DNA of 64,000 nt from Francisella uliginis (GTDB taxonomy: Bacteria > Pseudomonadota > Gammaproteobacteria > Francisellales > Francisellaceae). This document shows positions 53,553 to 62,363 of this stretch, piece by piece. The notes under the pieces were generated by a model that worked only from the letters and a program-made list of their open reading frames with translations, did not search any database and had not been told where the DNA came from. Every line of letters begins with the position of its first letter. Position 1 is the first letter of the stretch. The position numbers and the translations under genes were made by a program. The DNA is taken from NCBI RefSeq assembly GCF_001895265.1, contig NZ_CP016796.1, positions 62,001-126,000 on the forward strand. Direction: 5' to 3'.

Positions 53553-53991
53553 AGAAAAAAACTATCTTCTTTATCTTCTTGCAAAGCAAGATTATTCGCG
53601 AAAACAACTTTCTGATAAACTTCATACTAGAGATAATATTTCATCACAAGAGATAGATTCGCTACTTGATGAGTTTGAGAAAAATAAATGGTTATCAGAT
53701 AAGCGTTTTGCTAATGTGTTTATAGCAAGTGAGTTATCTAAACTTAGAGGTAAAAAGAGGATTATAAACACCGCAGTTTATCAAAAAGGACTATCTCAGG
53801 AACTAGTTTTAAATGTTTTAGAAAAGCAAAATATTGACTGGTTTGAGTTATGTCAAAAGTGTCTACAAAAAAAATATAAAGATATCAAACTATTACAATC
53901 TGATTTTAAATTAAAACAAAAAGCTATGAACTATTTAGCATACAATGGTTTTAGTTTTGATGAGATAGATTTTGCGATTAATGAGTCATAA
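53539..53991 (+). CDS. recX: RecA regulator RecX
   Basis: This 150-residue helical protein carries tandem three-helix repeats typical of Rec[44 protein letters not shown], and the C-terminal [21 protein letters not shown]. RecX limits RecA filament growth. The ATG lies inside the recA tail (14-bp overlap). Confidence 0.9.
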   Translation: MSLSKEKNYLLYLLAKQDYSRKQLSDKLHTRDNISSQEIDSLLDEFEKNKWLSDKRFANVFIASELSKLRGKKRIINTAVYQKGLSQELVLNVLEKQNIDWFELCQKCLQKKYKDIKLLQSDFKLKQKAMNYLAYNGFSFDEIDFAINES

Positions 53992-54108
53992 AAGTTTTTA
54001 AAGATATGTTTTAAAAAAATTAAAAAAATATTTTAAACAACTTATAAGAAGAGCTTTTTTACTGTAAGCTGTAATGGTGTAATTACATAAAGAATATAGG
54101 AGATTAAA

Positions 54109-54600
54109 ATGGCCAAAGGAACTGTTAATAAAGTTATCTTACTTGGAAGACTGGGTAATGATCCAGAAGTTAGAACTACTCAAAATGGTACTGTGGTTGC
54201 TACTTTGAGTATCGCAACTAATGATGGTATGGGTGAAAATATAACTACAGAATGGCATCGTGTTGTTGTGTTTGGTAAAACTGCTGAGATTATCCAAAGA
54301 TATGCGAGTAAAGGGTCACAGCTTTTTATTGAAGGTAGACTACGTACTAACAAATGGCAAGATAAAAACGGTAATATGCAGTACACAACTGAGATTGTGG
54401 CTAATAATTTCCAATTTGTCGGTGGTGGTAATGCTCAAGCTCAAGGAAACTCGAACCCTAGTTACCAAAACAATCAAAACTTTAATCAGCAATCAGGTGG
54501 CAACTTTAATCAGAATCAGCAACAACAGCAGAAACAAAATGATATGCCAGATTTTGCAGAAATTAACTCATCTAACTTTGATGATGATATTCCATTTTAA
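54109..54600 (+). CDS. ssb: Single-stranded DNA-binding protein
   Basis: This 163-residue protein has the OB fold (MAKGTVNKVILLGRLGNDPE, EWHRVVVFGKTAEIIQRY, GSQLFIEGRLRTNKWQDKNG), a Gln/Asn-rich disordered linker from about residue 112 to 148, and the acidic C-terminal tip DDDIPF that binds partner proteins. TAGGAG lies 8 bp before the ATG. It follows recA-recX by 117 bp and probably has its own promoter. Confidence 0.97.
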   Translation: MAKGTVNKVILLGRLGNDPEVRTTQNGTVVATLSIATNDGMGENITTEWHRVVVFGKTAEIIQRYASKGSQLFIEGRLRTNKWQDKNGNMQYTTEIVANNFQFVGGGNAQAQGNSNPSYQNNQNFNQQSGGNFNQNQQQQQKQNDMPDFAEINSSNFDDDIPF

Positions 54601-54685
54601 GTGTAACATATGAAGATGTTACAATTTCTTTGTGGAAATAATCCTTAAAAATCTATATATAGCTAAAACCATATAAAAGTAGTAT

Positions 54686-54742
54686 GTCATTCCGTCAGGC
54701 TTGACCACGGGATCTAGCAAATAGCTTATTGTAAGCTATTTG
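54686..54742. repeat. Degenerate intergenic palindromic repeat with perfect hairpin
   Basis: GTCATTCCGTCAGGCTTGAC at 54686 followed by ACGGGATCT resembles the outer arm of the 68-bp repeat at 33591-33658. Immediately after is a perfect 11-bp stem, CAAATAGCTTA (54718-54728) with TAAGCTATTTG (54732-54742), on a TTG loop. It lies between ssb and a convergent gene, so it may also stop transcription from both sides. Confidence 0.6.
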
Positions 54743-54779
54743 ATCAAGCATTACTTTTATTTAAACATCCTGGGCTTAT

Positions 54780-55124
54780 TTACTTTTTAATCTTTTGTAA
54801 CTTATCATGAGTTACTCGTATTTCACATAAGCCTTGTTGAGTTAAAAGTTTTTCGGCTCTTTCTTGTATTTGCTTTTTCATTTTACTCGATTCTATATCA
54901 AATATCATAGTTCCTGATGAATGATTTATAGCAACATCATATGAGTGTAGTTCGTTAGATAAAAGATCATCATTAAAAAGTTTTTTACCTAAAGCTATGT
55001 ATGCTTTATGAGGAAAGTTAGCTTTTTCTATAGTGTTAATTGTGATAGTAAGTTGATCTTTGTTTGAGCAAGCAAAGGCACTGACACTAGTAAACAGTAA
55101 TATAGTTAATAATATACGTTTCAT
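54780..55124 (-). CDS. Small secreted protein of unknown function
   Basis: This 114-residue protein has a signal peptide (MKRILLTILLFTSVSAFACS) with the first mature residues near the Cys. Whether SAFAC acts as a lipobox is uncertain because Phe-Ala at -2/-1 is weak. The mature part is alpha/beta with two more cysteines at most (one is GLCEIRV) and a Lys-rich end. No family recognised. It is convergent with ssb. The 202 bp behind it (55125-55326) are AT-rich; I see nothing beyond promoter-like AT runs. Confidence 0.6.
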   Translation of the reverse strand: MKRILLTILLFTSVSAFACSNKDQLTITINTIEKANFPHKAYIALGKKLFNDDLLSNELHSYDVAINHSSGTMIFDIESSKMKKQIQERAEKLLTQQGLCEIRVTHDKLQKIKK

Positions 55125-55326
55125 TTTATTACCCTGATATTTATATTTTAATAATGACTATGATACTAATCATTTTTAGAAAGTGAAATCTTTTCTAGTT
55201 GATTGTTAAATTGTTAGCTCTGGTCGGTGATAAATATAAGTTACTTAAAATAATAATAAAATTTTAATTAACTATTGGCTATATATCTTAGTACTTCTAT
55301 TTTAGATTATAAGGAATATAAAAATC

Positions 55327-55790
55327 ATGAAAAAGAAAGTTTTAGATTTGTCAGTTCTGGCTGGATAAGCAATGTTAACAGGATGTATAGATCAAAGTAA
55401 TGATAATAGCTCTGTGTTAAAGAATGCTTTAATAGCGATTTTCCAAGTTGGAATTGCAGCAATAGTAGGTCTTCAACTGGAGCAGGTGTTGGCATAAACC
55501 AAATTAGCATTCCTGGGTTTGAAAATGAAGCTGGCTATACTCCAACAGATGTTACAATTGTAGCTTCGACAGTTTCTTCTGATTGCCAAATTTTTGGTTC
55601 TAGCGGCAATACGTTAACAGCAGGAGTTCCATCAACGGGTTATTCTTTTACCGATTTTGATGAATTTGGTGTTGATTCCTTGTTTGCGGCAATGGGATAT
55701 AATACTTCCGGAAAGACAACTAATATAACAATTTCATTTACAGCAGCTGGAAAAAATTATTCTGCAACCACTACATTTACAGCTCAGTAG
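55327..55790 (+). pseudogene. Broken lipoprotein gene (nonsense plus frameshift)
   Basis: From ATG 55327 the frame encodes MKKKVLDLSVLAG, then a TAA (55366-55368), then AMLTGCIDQSNDNSS with a perfect lipobox. Within the next 60 bases the coding frame shifts: the continuing frame from about 55438 reads to TAG 55788-55790. It has a beta-rich sequence with GYTPTDVTIVASTVSSDCQ, GYSFTDFDEFGVDSLF and SATTTFTAQ. Signal peptide, lipobox and C-terminal domain together show a former secreted lipoprotein with two disabling changes. The family is not recognised. Confidence 0.7.
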
Positions 55791-55863
55791 GAAATATTTG
55801 AAACAATAATTAGTGATTTTATATTGAGTTCTCTGTTGATAGATTAAAAGGCTCTTACCAATA

Positions 55864-55893
55864 TTGTTACTCTACTCGATCTTGTTATATAAT
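55864..55893 (+). promoter_or_regulatory. ackA-pta promoter
   Basis: TTGTTA (55864-55869), 18 bp, TATAAT (55888-55893), 36 bp before the ackA ATG. Confidence 0.45.
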
Positions 55894-55928
55894 ATAGCTA
55901 TCATTTTATCTATCTTCTAATTTTAATT

Positions 55929-57083
55929 ATGTCACATATTTTAGTTTTAAACTGTGGTAGTTCTTCAGTTAAATTTGCACTTATTAACCCACAAACAGCG
56001 GAGTCACTCTTAACGGGACTTGCTGAGAATATTGGTAGTAAAAATTGTAAAATTAGCTTTAAAACAAAAGAGAAATTTCAGAAAAACATTCAGAATGGTT
56101 TATATTCAGATATTTTCAATGAGCTAAAGCAATTTTTATCAGAGGGTAATTATTTAAGTAAGATTTCTGCTGTTGGGCATAGAGTAGTACATGGTGGGCA
56201 GTTTTTTTCAAAATCTGTGTTAATAGATGAAGATTCTTTACAAAAGATCAAAGGTTGTGTCCCTTTAGCTCCTTTACATAATCCTGCACATATTGAAGGA
56301 ATTACTTTCTGCCAGCAGATATTTCCTGATTTACCTCAGGTAGCTGTTTTTGATACAGCCTTTCATCAAACTATGCCTAACTATGTTGCTGAATATGCTA
56401 TACCGAGAGAGCTTACAGAAAAGCATAATATTAGAAAGTATGGGGCTCATGGGACATCGCATAAATATGTATCTGAACAGGCTGCAAAGATATTGGATAA
56501 GCAAAAAGCTAATGTAATAGTTGCTCACCTTGGCAATGGTTGTAGTATAACAGCTGTTGCAGATGGAAAAAGTGTTGATACTAGTATGGGATTAACTCCT
56601 CTAGATGGTTTGGTAATGGGGACACGTTCTGGAGCTATAGATCCAAGTATTTTTGCATATATCTCAGATAACCTTGGTTGGGATATTACTAAAATCACAA
56701 ATACTTTAAATAAGAAAAGTGGTCTTTTGGGTATCTGTGGACATAATGATATGCGTGAAGTTTCTGAACTTGCTGCAAAAGGAGATGATCTAGCAAAATT
56801 GGCTATAGAGATTTTTTGTCATAGAGTTGCTAAGTTTGTCGCAAGCTACATGGTTTATTTTGAAAATTTTGATGCTCTTGTATTTACAGGAGGTATTGGT
56901 GAGAATGCGATTAACATTCGTGAGAATATTGTTTCAAAGCTAAATAACCTTGGCTTTGAAATTGATAGTGGCAAGAACGATAAATCTGATCTATTTATAA
57001 ACTCAGGAAGCAGCCATAAAATAATGGTTATAGCAACTAATGAAGAATTGATGATAGCTCAAGATACACAAAACTTAATATAA
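55929..57083 (+). CDS. ackA: Acetate kinase
   Basis: This 384-residue ASKHA-fold kinase interconverts acetate plus ATP with acetyl phosphate. Signatures are LVLNCGSSSVKFAL at the N-terminus, GHRVVHGG, VFDTAFHQTMP, AHLGNGCSITAV, DTSMGLTPLDGLVMGTRSGAIDP (in two parts) and FTGGIGENAINIRE. It is followed after 9 bp by pta, the normal overflow-metabolism pair. Confidence 0.97.
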   Translation: MSHILVLNCGSSSVKFALINPQTAESLLTGLAENIGSKNCKISFKTKEKFQKNIQNGLYSDIFNELKQFLSEGNYLSKISAVGHRVVHGGQFFSKSVLIDEDSLQKIKGCVPLAPLHNPAHIEGITFCQQIFPDLPQVAVFDTAFHQTMPNYVAEYAIPRELTEKHNIRKYGAHGTSHKYVSEQAAKILDKQKANVIVAHLGNGCSITAVADGKSVDTSMGLTPLDGLVMGTRSGAIDPSIFAYISDNLGWDITKITNTLNKKSGLLGICGHNDMREVSELAAKGDDLAKLAIEIFCHRVAKFVASYMVYFENFDALVFTGGIGENAINIRENIVSKLNNLGFEIDSGKNDKSDLFINSGSSHKIMVIATNEELMIAQDTQNLI

Positions 57084-57092
57084 GAGAATATT

Positions 57093-59201
57093 ATGAAAAA
57101 GTCTATATTTATATTACCAACATCAAAACATACTGGCTTGCGAGTTTTAGCAAGTAGTTTAGGTCTATCTCTGCAACAGAAAGGTCTTAAGGTTGATTTT
57201 TTCCATCCTATCTATGATATGGAAATGTCAGTAGAGCAAATAGAGGAATATTTATTAAATGATCGTATAAAAGATTATGTTGAACTGGTATTGAGTAGAT
57301 TTTATGAAAAATGTCAAGAGTCAGACTTTATAATTGTCTCAGGGTTATTTAGACAAGGTAGAAGCTCACATAAGTTGTATCCCATTAATGTTGTTGTTAA
57401 TCAACTTAATATTGAACTTATAAAAGCATTGAATGCTGATGTAATAATAACCGCATACCATGGTAATAAGCCTATTTATGATATCAATGATGAACTTAAC
57501 TATGCAGTTAAAGGAATTCCAAAGAAAATAAAAATAATTGGTGCAATAATCACAAAGTTAAATGCCCCTTATGATAGTGATGGTAAAGTTAGTTTTAGTT
57601 TGACAGATGAAAGTACCACTACTCAAGAGCATGGCCATATAACTAGAGAGCAACTTGAGCAGCTACCAGTATTTGCACAGAAGGGATTGAATTTAATAGG
57701 AGTTGTAGATTGGAATAAGGAAAGGACTTTTCCTCGAGTATTAGATATTAAAAATACTCTTAATCTGAATGTTCTATCTAATGTAAGTTTAGATGCTCGT
57801 GTTGAGAAAGTTATGATGTGTTCTAGAGGGGTTGATAATTTTGTAAATGATCTAACCCCAAATTCTCTAGTTATAACTTCTGCCGATCGTTCAGATATTT
57901 TAGTAACAGTATGTTTAGCTGTACAAAATGGTATGAAAATTGCTGGGATAGTTCTAACAGCTGAGGAAAATATTTATCAAGAAGTAAAGAAAAATGTTAA
58001 ACAATTATGTGTTGAAACAGCTGAAAAAGCTGGTTTTGCGATACTTACAACAAAGAGTAAAAGTGTTAACACTATTCTTAAAATCGCTAATATTGATTTA
58101 ATGGGAATCCCCGTTGATGATAAAGAAAGAATTCAAAAGGTAAAAGAAGTTATATCAAGTTCATTGGACAGAGAAAAAATAATCACAGCGATAACTTCTA
58201 GTGATATTAAAGAGGAGGTTATGTCGCCTCCAGCATTTAGATATCATTTGTTAAAGATGGCAAGAAGAGCTAAAAAGCGTATTATTTTACCAGAGAGTTA
58301 TGAGCCAAGAACTCTACAAGCTGCAAAAAATTGCCATGAACAGGGCTTAGCGGAATGTGTATTAATTGGTGATAGAGAAAAGATTAATAAGGTTGCTGAG
58401 TTAAATGGGTTTTGTTTGCCTAATGATATTGAAATTGTAACAATTGATACTACTACTGAAGAGAGATATTTAGATGCTCTAGTTGAGCTACGTAAGCATA
58501 AAGGTCTGTCTAGAAGTATGGCAAAAGATGCTCTTAAAAATCCGATAATAGTTGCAACTCTTATGTTATATCTTGGTGAGGTTGATGGTTTAGTATCAGG
58601 AGCAGAGCATACTACAGCAGATGTTTTAAGACCTGCTTTACAACTTATCAAAACTAAGCCAAATATTTCTCTAGTTTCATCGGTATTTTTTATGTGTATG
58701 CCCGATGAGGTTATAGTTTTTGGAGATTGTGCAGTAAATCAAGATCCTACAGCAGAGCAGTTGGTTGATATAGCGATTCAAAGTGCAGAGTCAGCAAAGA
58801 AATTTAATATTGAACCACGTGTTGCAATGATTAGCTATAGTACTGGAAATTCAGGTTCTGGAGAACAAGTAGAGAAAGTTCGTGCAGCTACAGAAATGCT
58901 CAAGCAAAAAGCACCAGAATTATTAGTCGATGGACCATTACAATATGATGCTGCGATGATAGAGAGTGTGGCGAATAAAAAAGCTCCTAATAGTCCAGTT
59001 GCAGGTAAGGCAACGGTTTTAATATTTCCTGATTTAAATACAGGTAATACTGTATATAAAGCTGTACAAAGAAGTGCTAATGTTTTAAGTATCGGCCCTG
59101 TTTTACAAGGTATTAATAAGCCAGTAAATGATCTTTCAAGAGGGGCAACAGTTGATGATATAACCTATACGATTGCAATTACAGCTATTCAATCTATATA
59201 A
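57093..59201 (+). CDS. pta: Phosphate acetyltransferase (long, multidomain form)
   Basis: This 702-residue protein has the E. coli-type three-domain layout: an N-terminal P-loop-like domain (residues 1-210, though the KTG/TSK-type loop here reads LPTSKHTGLRVLASSL), a DRTGG-like middle, and the C-terminal catalytic domain from about 375 (PPAFRYHLLKMARRAKKRIILPE, SGAEHTTADVLRPALQ, SYSTGNSGSGEQVEKVRAA, ANVLSIGPVLQGINKPVND). It converts acetyl-CoA and phosphate to acetyl phosphate. Coupled with ackA. Confidence 0.96.
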   Translation: MKKSIFILPTSKHTGLRVLASSLGLSLQQKGLKVDFFHPIYDMEMSVEQIEEYLLNDRIKDYVELVLSRFYEKCQESDFIIVSGLFRQGRSSHKLYPINVVVNQLNIELIKALNADVIITAYHGNKPIYDINDELNYAVKGIPKKIKIIGAIITKLNAPYDSDGKVSFSLTDESTTTQEHGHITREQLEQLPVFAQKGLNLIGVVDWNKERTFPRVLDIKNTLNLNVLSNVSLDARVEKVMMCSRGVDNFVNDLTPNSLVITSADRSDILVTVCLAVQNGMKIAGIVLTAEENIYQEVKKNVKQLCVETAEKAGFAILTTKSKSVNTILKIANIDLMGIPVDDKERIQKVKEVISSSLDREKIITAITSSDIKEEVMSPPAFRYHLLKMARRAKKRIILPESYEPRTLQAAKNCHEQGLAECVLIGDREKINKVAELNGFCLPNDIEIVTIDTTTEERYLDALVELRKHKGLSRSMAKDALKNPIIVATLMLYLGEVDGLVSGAEHTTADVLRPALQLIKTKPNISLVSSVFFMCMPDEVIVFGDCAVNQDPTAEQLVDIAIQSAESAKKFNIEPRVAMISYSTGNSGSGEQVEKVRAATEMLKQKAPELLVDGPLQYDAAMIESVANKKAPNSPVAGKATVLIFPDLNTGNTVYKAVQRSANVLSIGPVLQGINKPVNDLSRGATVDDITYTIAITAIQSI

Positions 59202-59235
59202 TTTGTTTATAGAAGTCTAAAAGAAGAAAAGTATT

Positions 59236-59343
59236 ATGAAGAAAATATTTTTAGTCTTATTTGTTATTGGTTTGTCGGGGTGTGTATCTGTTAGTTTTAA
59301 TCAACCGAATCCTGGAAATAGATATAATACAACTAGATATTAA
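59236..59343 (+). CDS. Mini-lipoprotein (35 residues)
   Basis: ATG 59236 to TAA 59341-59343. The protein is a signal peptide MKKIFLVLFVIGLSGC with lipobox LSGC, followed by only 19 mature residues (VSVSFNQPNPGNRYNTTRY), rich in Asn, Tyr and Arg. An AAGAAGAAAAG stretch serves as ribosome binding site. It lies 34 bp after pta and 33 bp before gabD. Entericidin- or Lpp-like mini-lipoproteins have this size, but no family match is evident. Confidence 0.65.
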   Translation: MKKIFLVLFVIGLSGCVSVSFNQPNPGNRYNTTRY

Positions 59344-59376
59344 CCTAATATTTGGATAATAATGGAGGAAATAGCT

Positions 59377-60807
59377 ATGAATAAACTATTAAAGAAAGTT
59401 TTACAAAAATATTCATATACTGGAAAAAATAGTTTTGAGCTAATTAATCCAGCAACAGGTGAACTTATATGTCAGCTTGAACAAAAAAGTTCACAATATG
59501 TTAAAGATAGTATTTTAGTTTCAAAGCATACACAAAATGTTTTTAAAGAGAAATGCGCTATTGATAAGTCAAAGATTTTATCCAAGTGGTATGATCTAGT
59601 AATAGAGAATATAGATTACTTAGCAGAGATTATTACTTTAGAAAGTGGTAAACCCTTAGCTGAATCAAAGGGAGAGGTTCAGTATGGAGCAAACTTTATT
59701 AGATGGTATGCTGAAAAAGCAAATAGAATAGATTCGCGTATATATGATCCTAATATTAAAGATGCAGAAGGTAGAGTTGATTATCAGCCTGTAGGTGTTG
59801 TAGCTGCGATAACTCCATGGAACTTTCCTTTCGCTATGATTACACGAAAAGCAGCTCCGGCAATTGCAGCAGGCTGTAGTGTAATACTTAAACCATCTGA
59901 GTTGACACCTTTAGCTGCCTTTGCTGCAAGAGAACTACTTATAGAAGCAGGAGCAGATGAAAACCTCTTACAGGTTGTTTGTGGAGATTCAAAGATTATT
60001 GGTAAAGAATTCCAGCAGAGTGATATAGTTAGAAAGATAACTTTTACTGGCTCAACAAAAGTAGGCAAGCTTCTTATGCAACAAGCGGCTGATACGGTCA
60101 AAAAGATATCTCTTGAGCTTGGGGGGAATGCGCCTTTTATAGTATTTGAAGGAGCTGATTTGGAAAAAGCCATACAAGGAATTTTAGCTTCTAAAATTAG
60201 AAATGCTGGTCAAGTTTGTATTGCGCCAAATAGGATCTTTGTGCAGAATTCTATTAGAAAAGAGTTTGTAGCTAAGCTTAAACAAGTAATTGAAGGGCTT
60301 AAGCAAGGCAATGGTTTAGAACAAGATGTAAAAGTAGGTCCTTTAATTAATAATGCTGCAGTAGAGAAAGTTCTATCACACGTTAATGATGCATTGGTGA
60401 AAGGTGCTGAACTAGTTTGTGGTGGCAAAGTAAACTTAGAGCTAGGTGGTAACTTTTTTGAGCCAACTATTTTAGATAATATGCAAGATAGTATGGTAGC
60501 TAGTTGTGAGGAAACTTTTGGGCCTGTCATTGCTATCTTTGGTTTTGATACAGAAGACGAGGTTATACAAAGATCAAATAATACAAAGTATGGTTTAGCT
60601 AGCTATTTCTTCAGTAATGATATGAATCAAATAAGACGAGTTAGAAATACCCTTGAATATGGTATGGTAGGTATAAACTCTGGAGTAATCTCAAGTGAAA
60701 AAGCTCCATTTGGAGGTATAAAACAGTCAGGGCTTGGTAGAGAAGGCTCTGATGATGGCATATATGAGTTTTTAGAAGCAAAGTATAGTTTGCAAAGTTT
60801 TATTTAG
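59377..60807 (+). CDS. gabD: NAD(P)-dependent succinate-semialdehyde dehydrogenase family enzyme
   Basis: This 476-residue aldehyde dehydrogenase has PVGVVAAITPWNFPFAMITRK, KPSELTPLAA, FTGSTKVGKLLM, the Glu in SLELGGNAPFIVF and the Cys in RNAGQVCIAPNR. It closes with VGINSGVISSEKAPFGGIKQ. The pattern is closest to GabD (succinate semialdehyde to succinate). The ATG at 59377 follows GGAGGA at 7 bp, so an in-frame ATG 15 bp earlier, which overlaps that site, is rejected. Substrate is by similarity. Confidence 0.9.
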   Translation: MNKLLKKVLQKYSYTGKNSFELINPATGELICQLEQKSSQYVKDSILVSKHTQNVFKEKCAIDKSKILSKWYDLVIENIDYLAEIITLESGKPLAESKGEVQYGANFIRWYAEKANRIDSRIYDPNIKDAEGRVDYQPVGVVAAITPWNFPFAMITRKAAPAIAAGCSVILKPSELTPLAAFAARELLIEAGADENLLQVVCGDSKIIGKEFQQSDIVRKITFTGSTKVGKLLMQQAADTVKKISLELGGNAPFIVFEGADLEKAIQGILASKIRNAGQVCIAPNRIFVQNSIRKEFVAKLKQVIEGLKQGNGLEQDVKVGPLINNAAVEKVLSHVNDALVKGAELVCGGKVNLELGGNFFEPTILDNMQDSMVASCEETFGPVIAIFGFDTEDEVIQRSNNTKYGLASYFFSNDMNQIRRVRNTLEYGMVGINSGVISSEKAPFGGIKQSGLGREGSDDGIYEFLEAKYSLQSFI

Positions 60808-60906
60808 TTTTACTTATTAATTTTTAAATTATAAATATTATTTTAGTTGCTATAATAAGCCCTAGTTTTTTATCATAAAAATAATACTATTTTTAAAGGA
60901 GTTATT

Positions 60907-62118
60907 TTGCGTACTAAATCAATAATAGTTTCAAGCCTTGGGAGTGCTTTTGAAACATTTGACTTTCATATATTTGGCTTATTTGCTTTTCAGATATCTA
61001 TGTCACTTTTACACCAAGAGTCACTCAATAGTTCACTTATTTTAATTTTTGCTATTTTTGGTGCTGGATATTTTGCTAGACCAATAGGCGCTATATTTTG
61101 GGGTAATCTTGGTGATAAATATGGTAGAAAAGTACCTTTTAAATGGACAGTTATTTTAATAGGGGTTTCATCGTTAATAATAGCAATATTACCAAGTACT
61201 AACACTATTGGTATATTTACACCCTTAATATTAGCAGCATGTCGACTAATACAGGGGTTCTCTTTTGGTGGAGAGCTGACAGCTGCAGTGTTACTAGTAC
61301 ATGAACAACCTTCTCCTAGGCGGAACTTCTTTACTTCAATAGTTATCTTCTGTGCAACCTCTGGGATGATTTTAGGGTCAATAGCATATTATTTGCTTAG
61401 TCTTGTATTAACGACAGAACAGTTTTTTGCTTATAGCTGGCGTTTAGCTTTTGCTTTTGGTGGAGTTGCGGTGCTATTTAGTTATTTTTGGCGTTCTTCG
61501 ATAGGAGAGACTCTAACTACAGAACCTAGTAAGCCAAGAGGATTTGTCCTAGTAGAACTATTGAAAGACCATTTGGGATTATCACTAAGATCTATACTAA
61601 CAATCTCTTCTTGTACTGTTTTCTTAGCAATGTTTATAGTGTTTTTACCAACATATTGCCAAAAATGTCTAGGTTTTGATAAAAACACAACCTCGACTTA
61701 TGTGTTGGTAACGATAGTTACTTATGCTGTATCTGTACTAGCTGGAGGGAGAATTGCAGATAGAATAGGAAATATAGCTACTCAAGCTATAGGTATAATG
61801 CTGTCATTAATTTTAATTGTACCATTAGCGGTTAGTTTAATATCAAAAGGATCTTTAATTTTGATGTTTATAATTCCTTTTGCTTTTGCAAATGGGTTAA
61901 TAAATGCTAACTATATGTGTGTAGTATTAAATAGGTTTAAAAAGGAGCAAAGATTTAGTGGTTTGGCAATTACTCAGAATTTAGCTATGGCAATTTTTAC
62001 AGGAGGATTACCAATACTTTTTGCTTATCTAGCTGTAGATTTAAAAATCATATCTGCACCATTTTATATAATGGTTGTGATATATATTATTTCGTTACTG
62101 TCATTATCTAAGAGGTAA
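60907..62118 (+). CDS. MFS transporter (metabolite:H+ symporter, MHS type)
   Basis: This 403-residue 12-helix carrier has the MHS start (SSLGSAFETFDFHIFGLFAF), the loop 2-3 motif GYFARPIGAIFWGNLGDKYGR and helix 4 CRLIQGFSFGGELTA. TTG at 60907 is the start: AAAGGAG lies 7 bp ahead. It is a distant relative of the MFS gene at 14887. Context between gabD and methionine genes does not fix the substrate. Confidence 0.85.
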   Translation: MRTKSIIVSSLGSAFETFDFHIFGLFAFQISMSLLHQESLNSSLILIFAIFGAGYFARPIGAIFWGNLGDKYGRKVPFKWTVILIGVSSLIIAILPSTNTIGIFTPLILAACRLIQGFSFGGELTAAVLLVHEQPSPRRNFFTSIVIFCATSGMILGSIAYYLLSLVLTTEQFFAYSWRLAFAFGGVAVLFSYFWRSSIGETLTTEPSKPRGFVLVELLKDHLGLSLRSILTISSCTVFLAMFIVFLPTYCQKCLGFDKNTTSTYVLVTIVTYAVSVLAGGRIADRIGNIATQAIGIMLSLILIVPLAVSLISKGSLILMFIIPFAFANGLINANYMCVVLNRFKKEQRFSGLAITQNLAMAIFTGGLPILFAYLAVDLKIISAPFYIMVVIYIISLLSLSKR

Positions 62119-62210
62119 TAGTCTTACTAAGTTCTTATTTACTAAAAAATATAAAAATTAGCCGTTAAATTATTGTTTATTTTCTTAGAAATGTGTAGAG
62201 TTTTAAATAT

Positions 62211-62264
62211 AGCGCTGATTTATTTCAAATTGCGAGCGCTTTATAAATCCTGCTAAAGCGAAGC
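62211..62264 (+). ncRNA. SAM-II riboswitch aptamer upstream of the homocysteine methyltransferase gene
   Basis: The core reads GCGCTGATTTA...TTGC-GAGCGCT-..ATAAAT..GCTAAA, which follows the SAM-II (metA motif) consensus. P1 is AGCGCT (62211-62216) with AGCGCT (62235-62240). Loop TTTC (62223-62226 region) can pair with GAAG after GCTAAAGC to make the pseudoknot. A second copy at 63449 preserves the same positions. It is 100 nt before the GTG start of the gene. The downstream strand 62291-62303 can capture the aptamer's 3' strand (13 bp, two G-U). Confidence 0.85.
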
Positions 62265-62363
62265 ATTTCTTTTCTATTAAGTCTTGTAGATCGTTTTAGT
62301 AGGAAGCTTTTTGCTAATATTCAAAAAGTTTGTTTATTAACTAAAACATGGAGATTATCCAAA

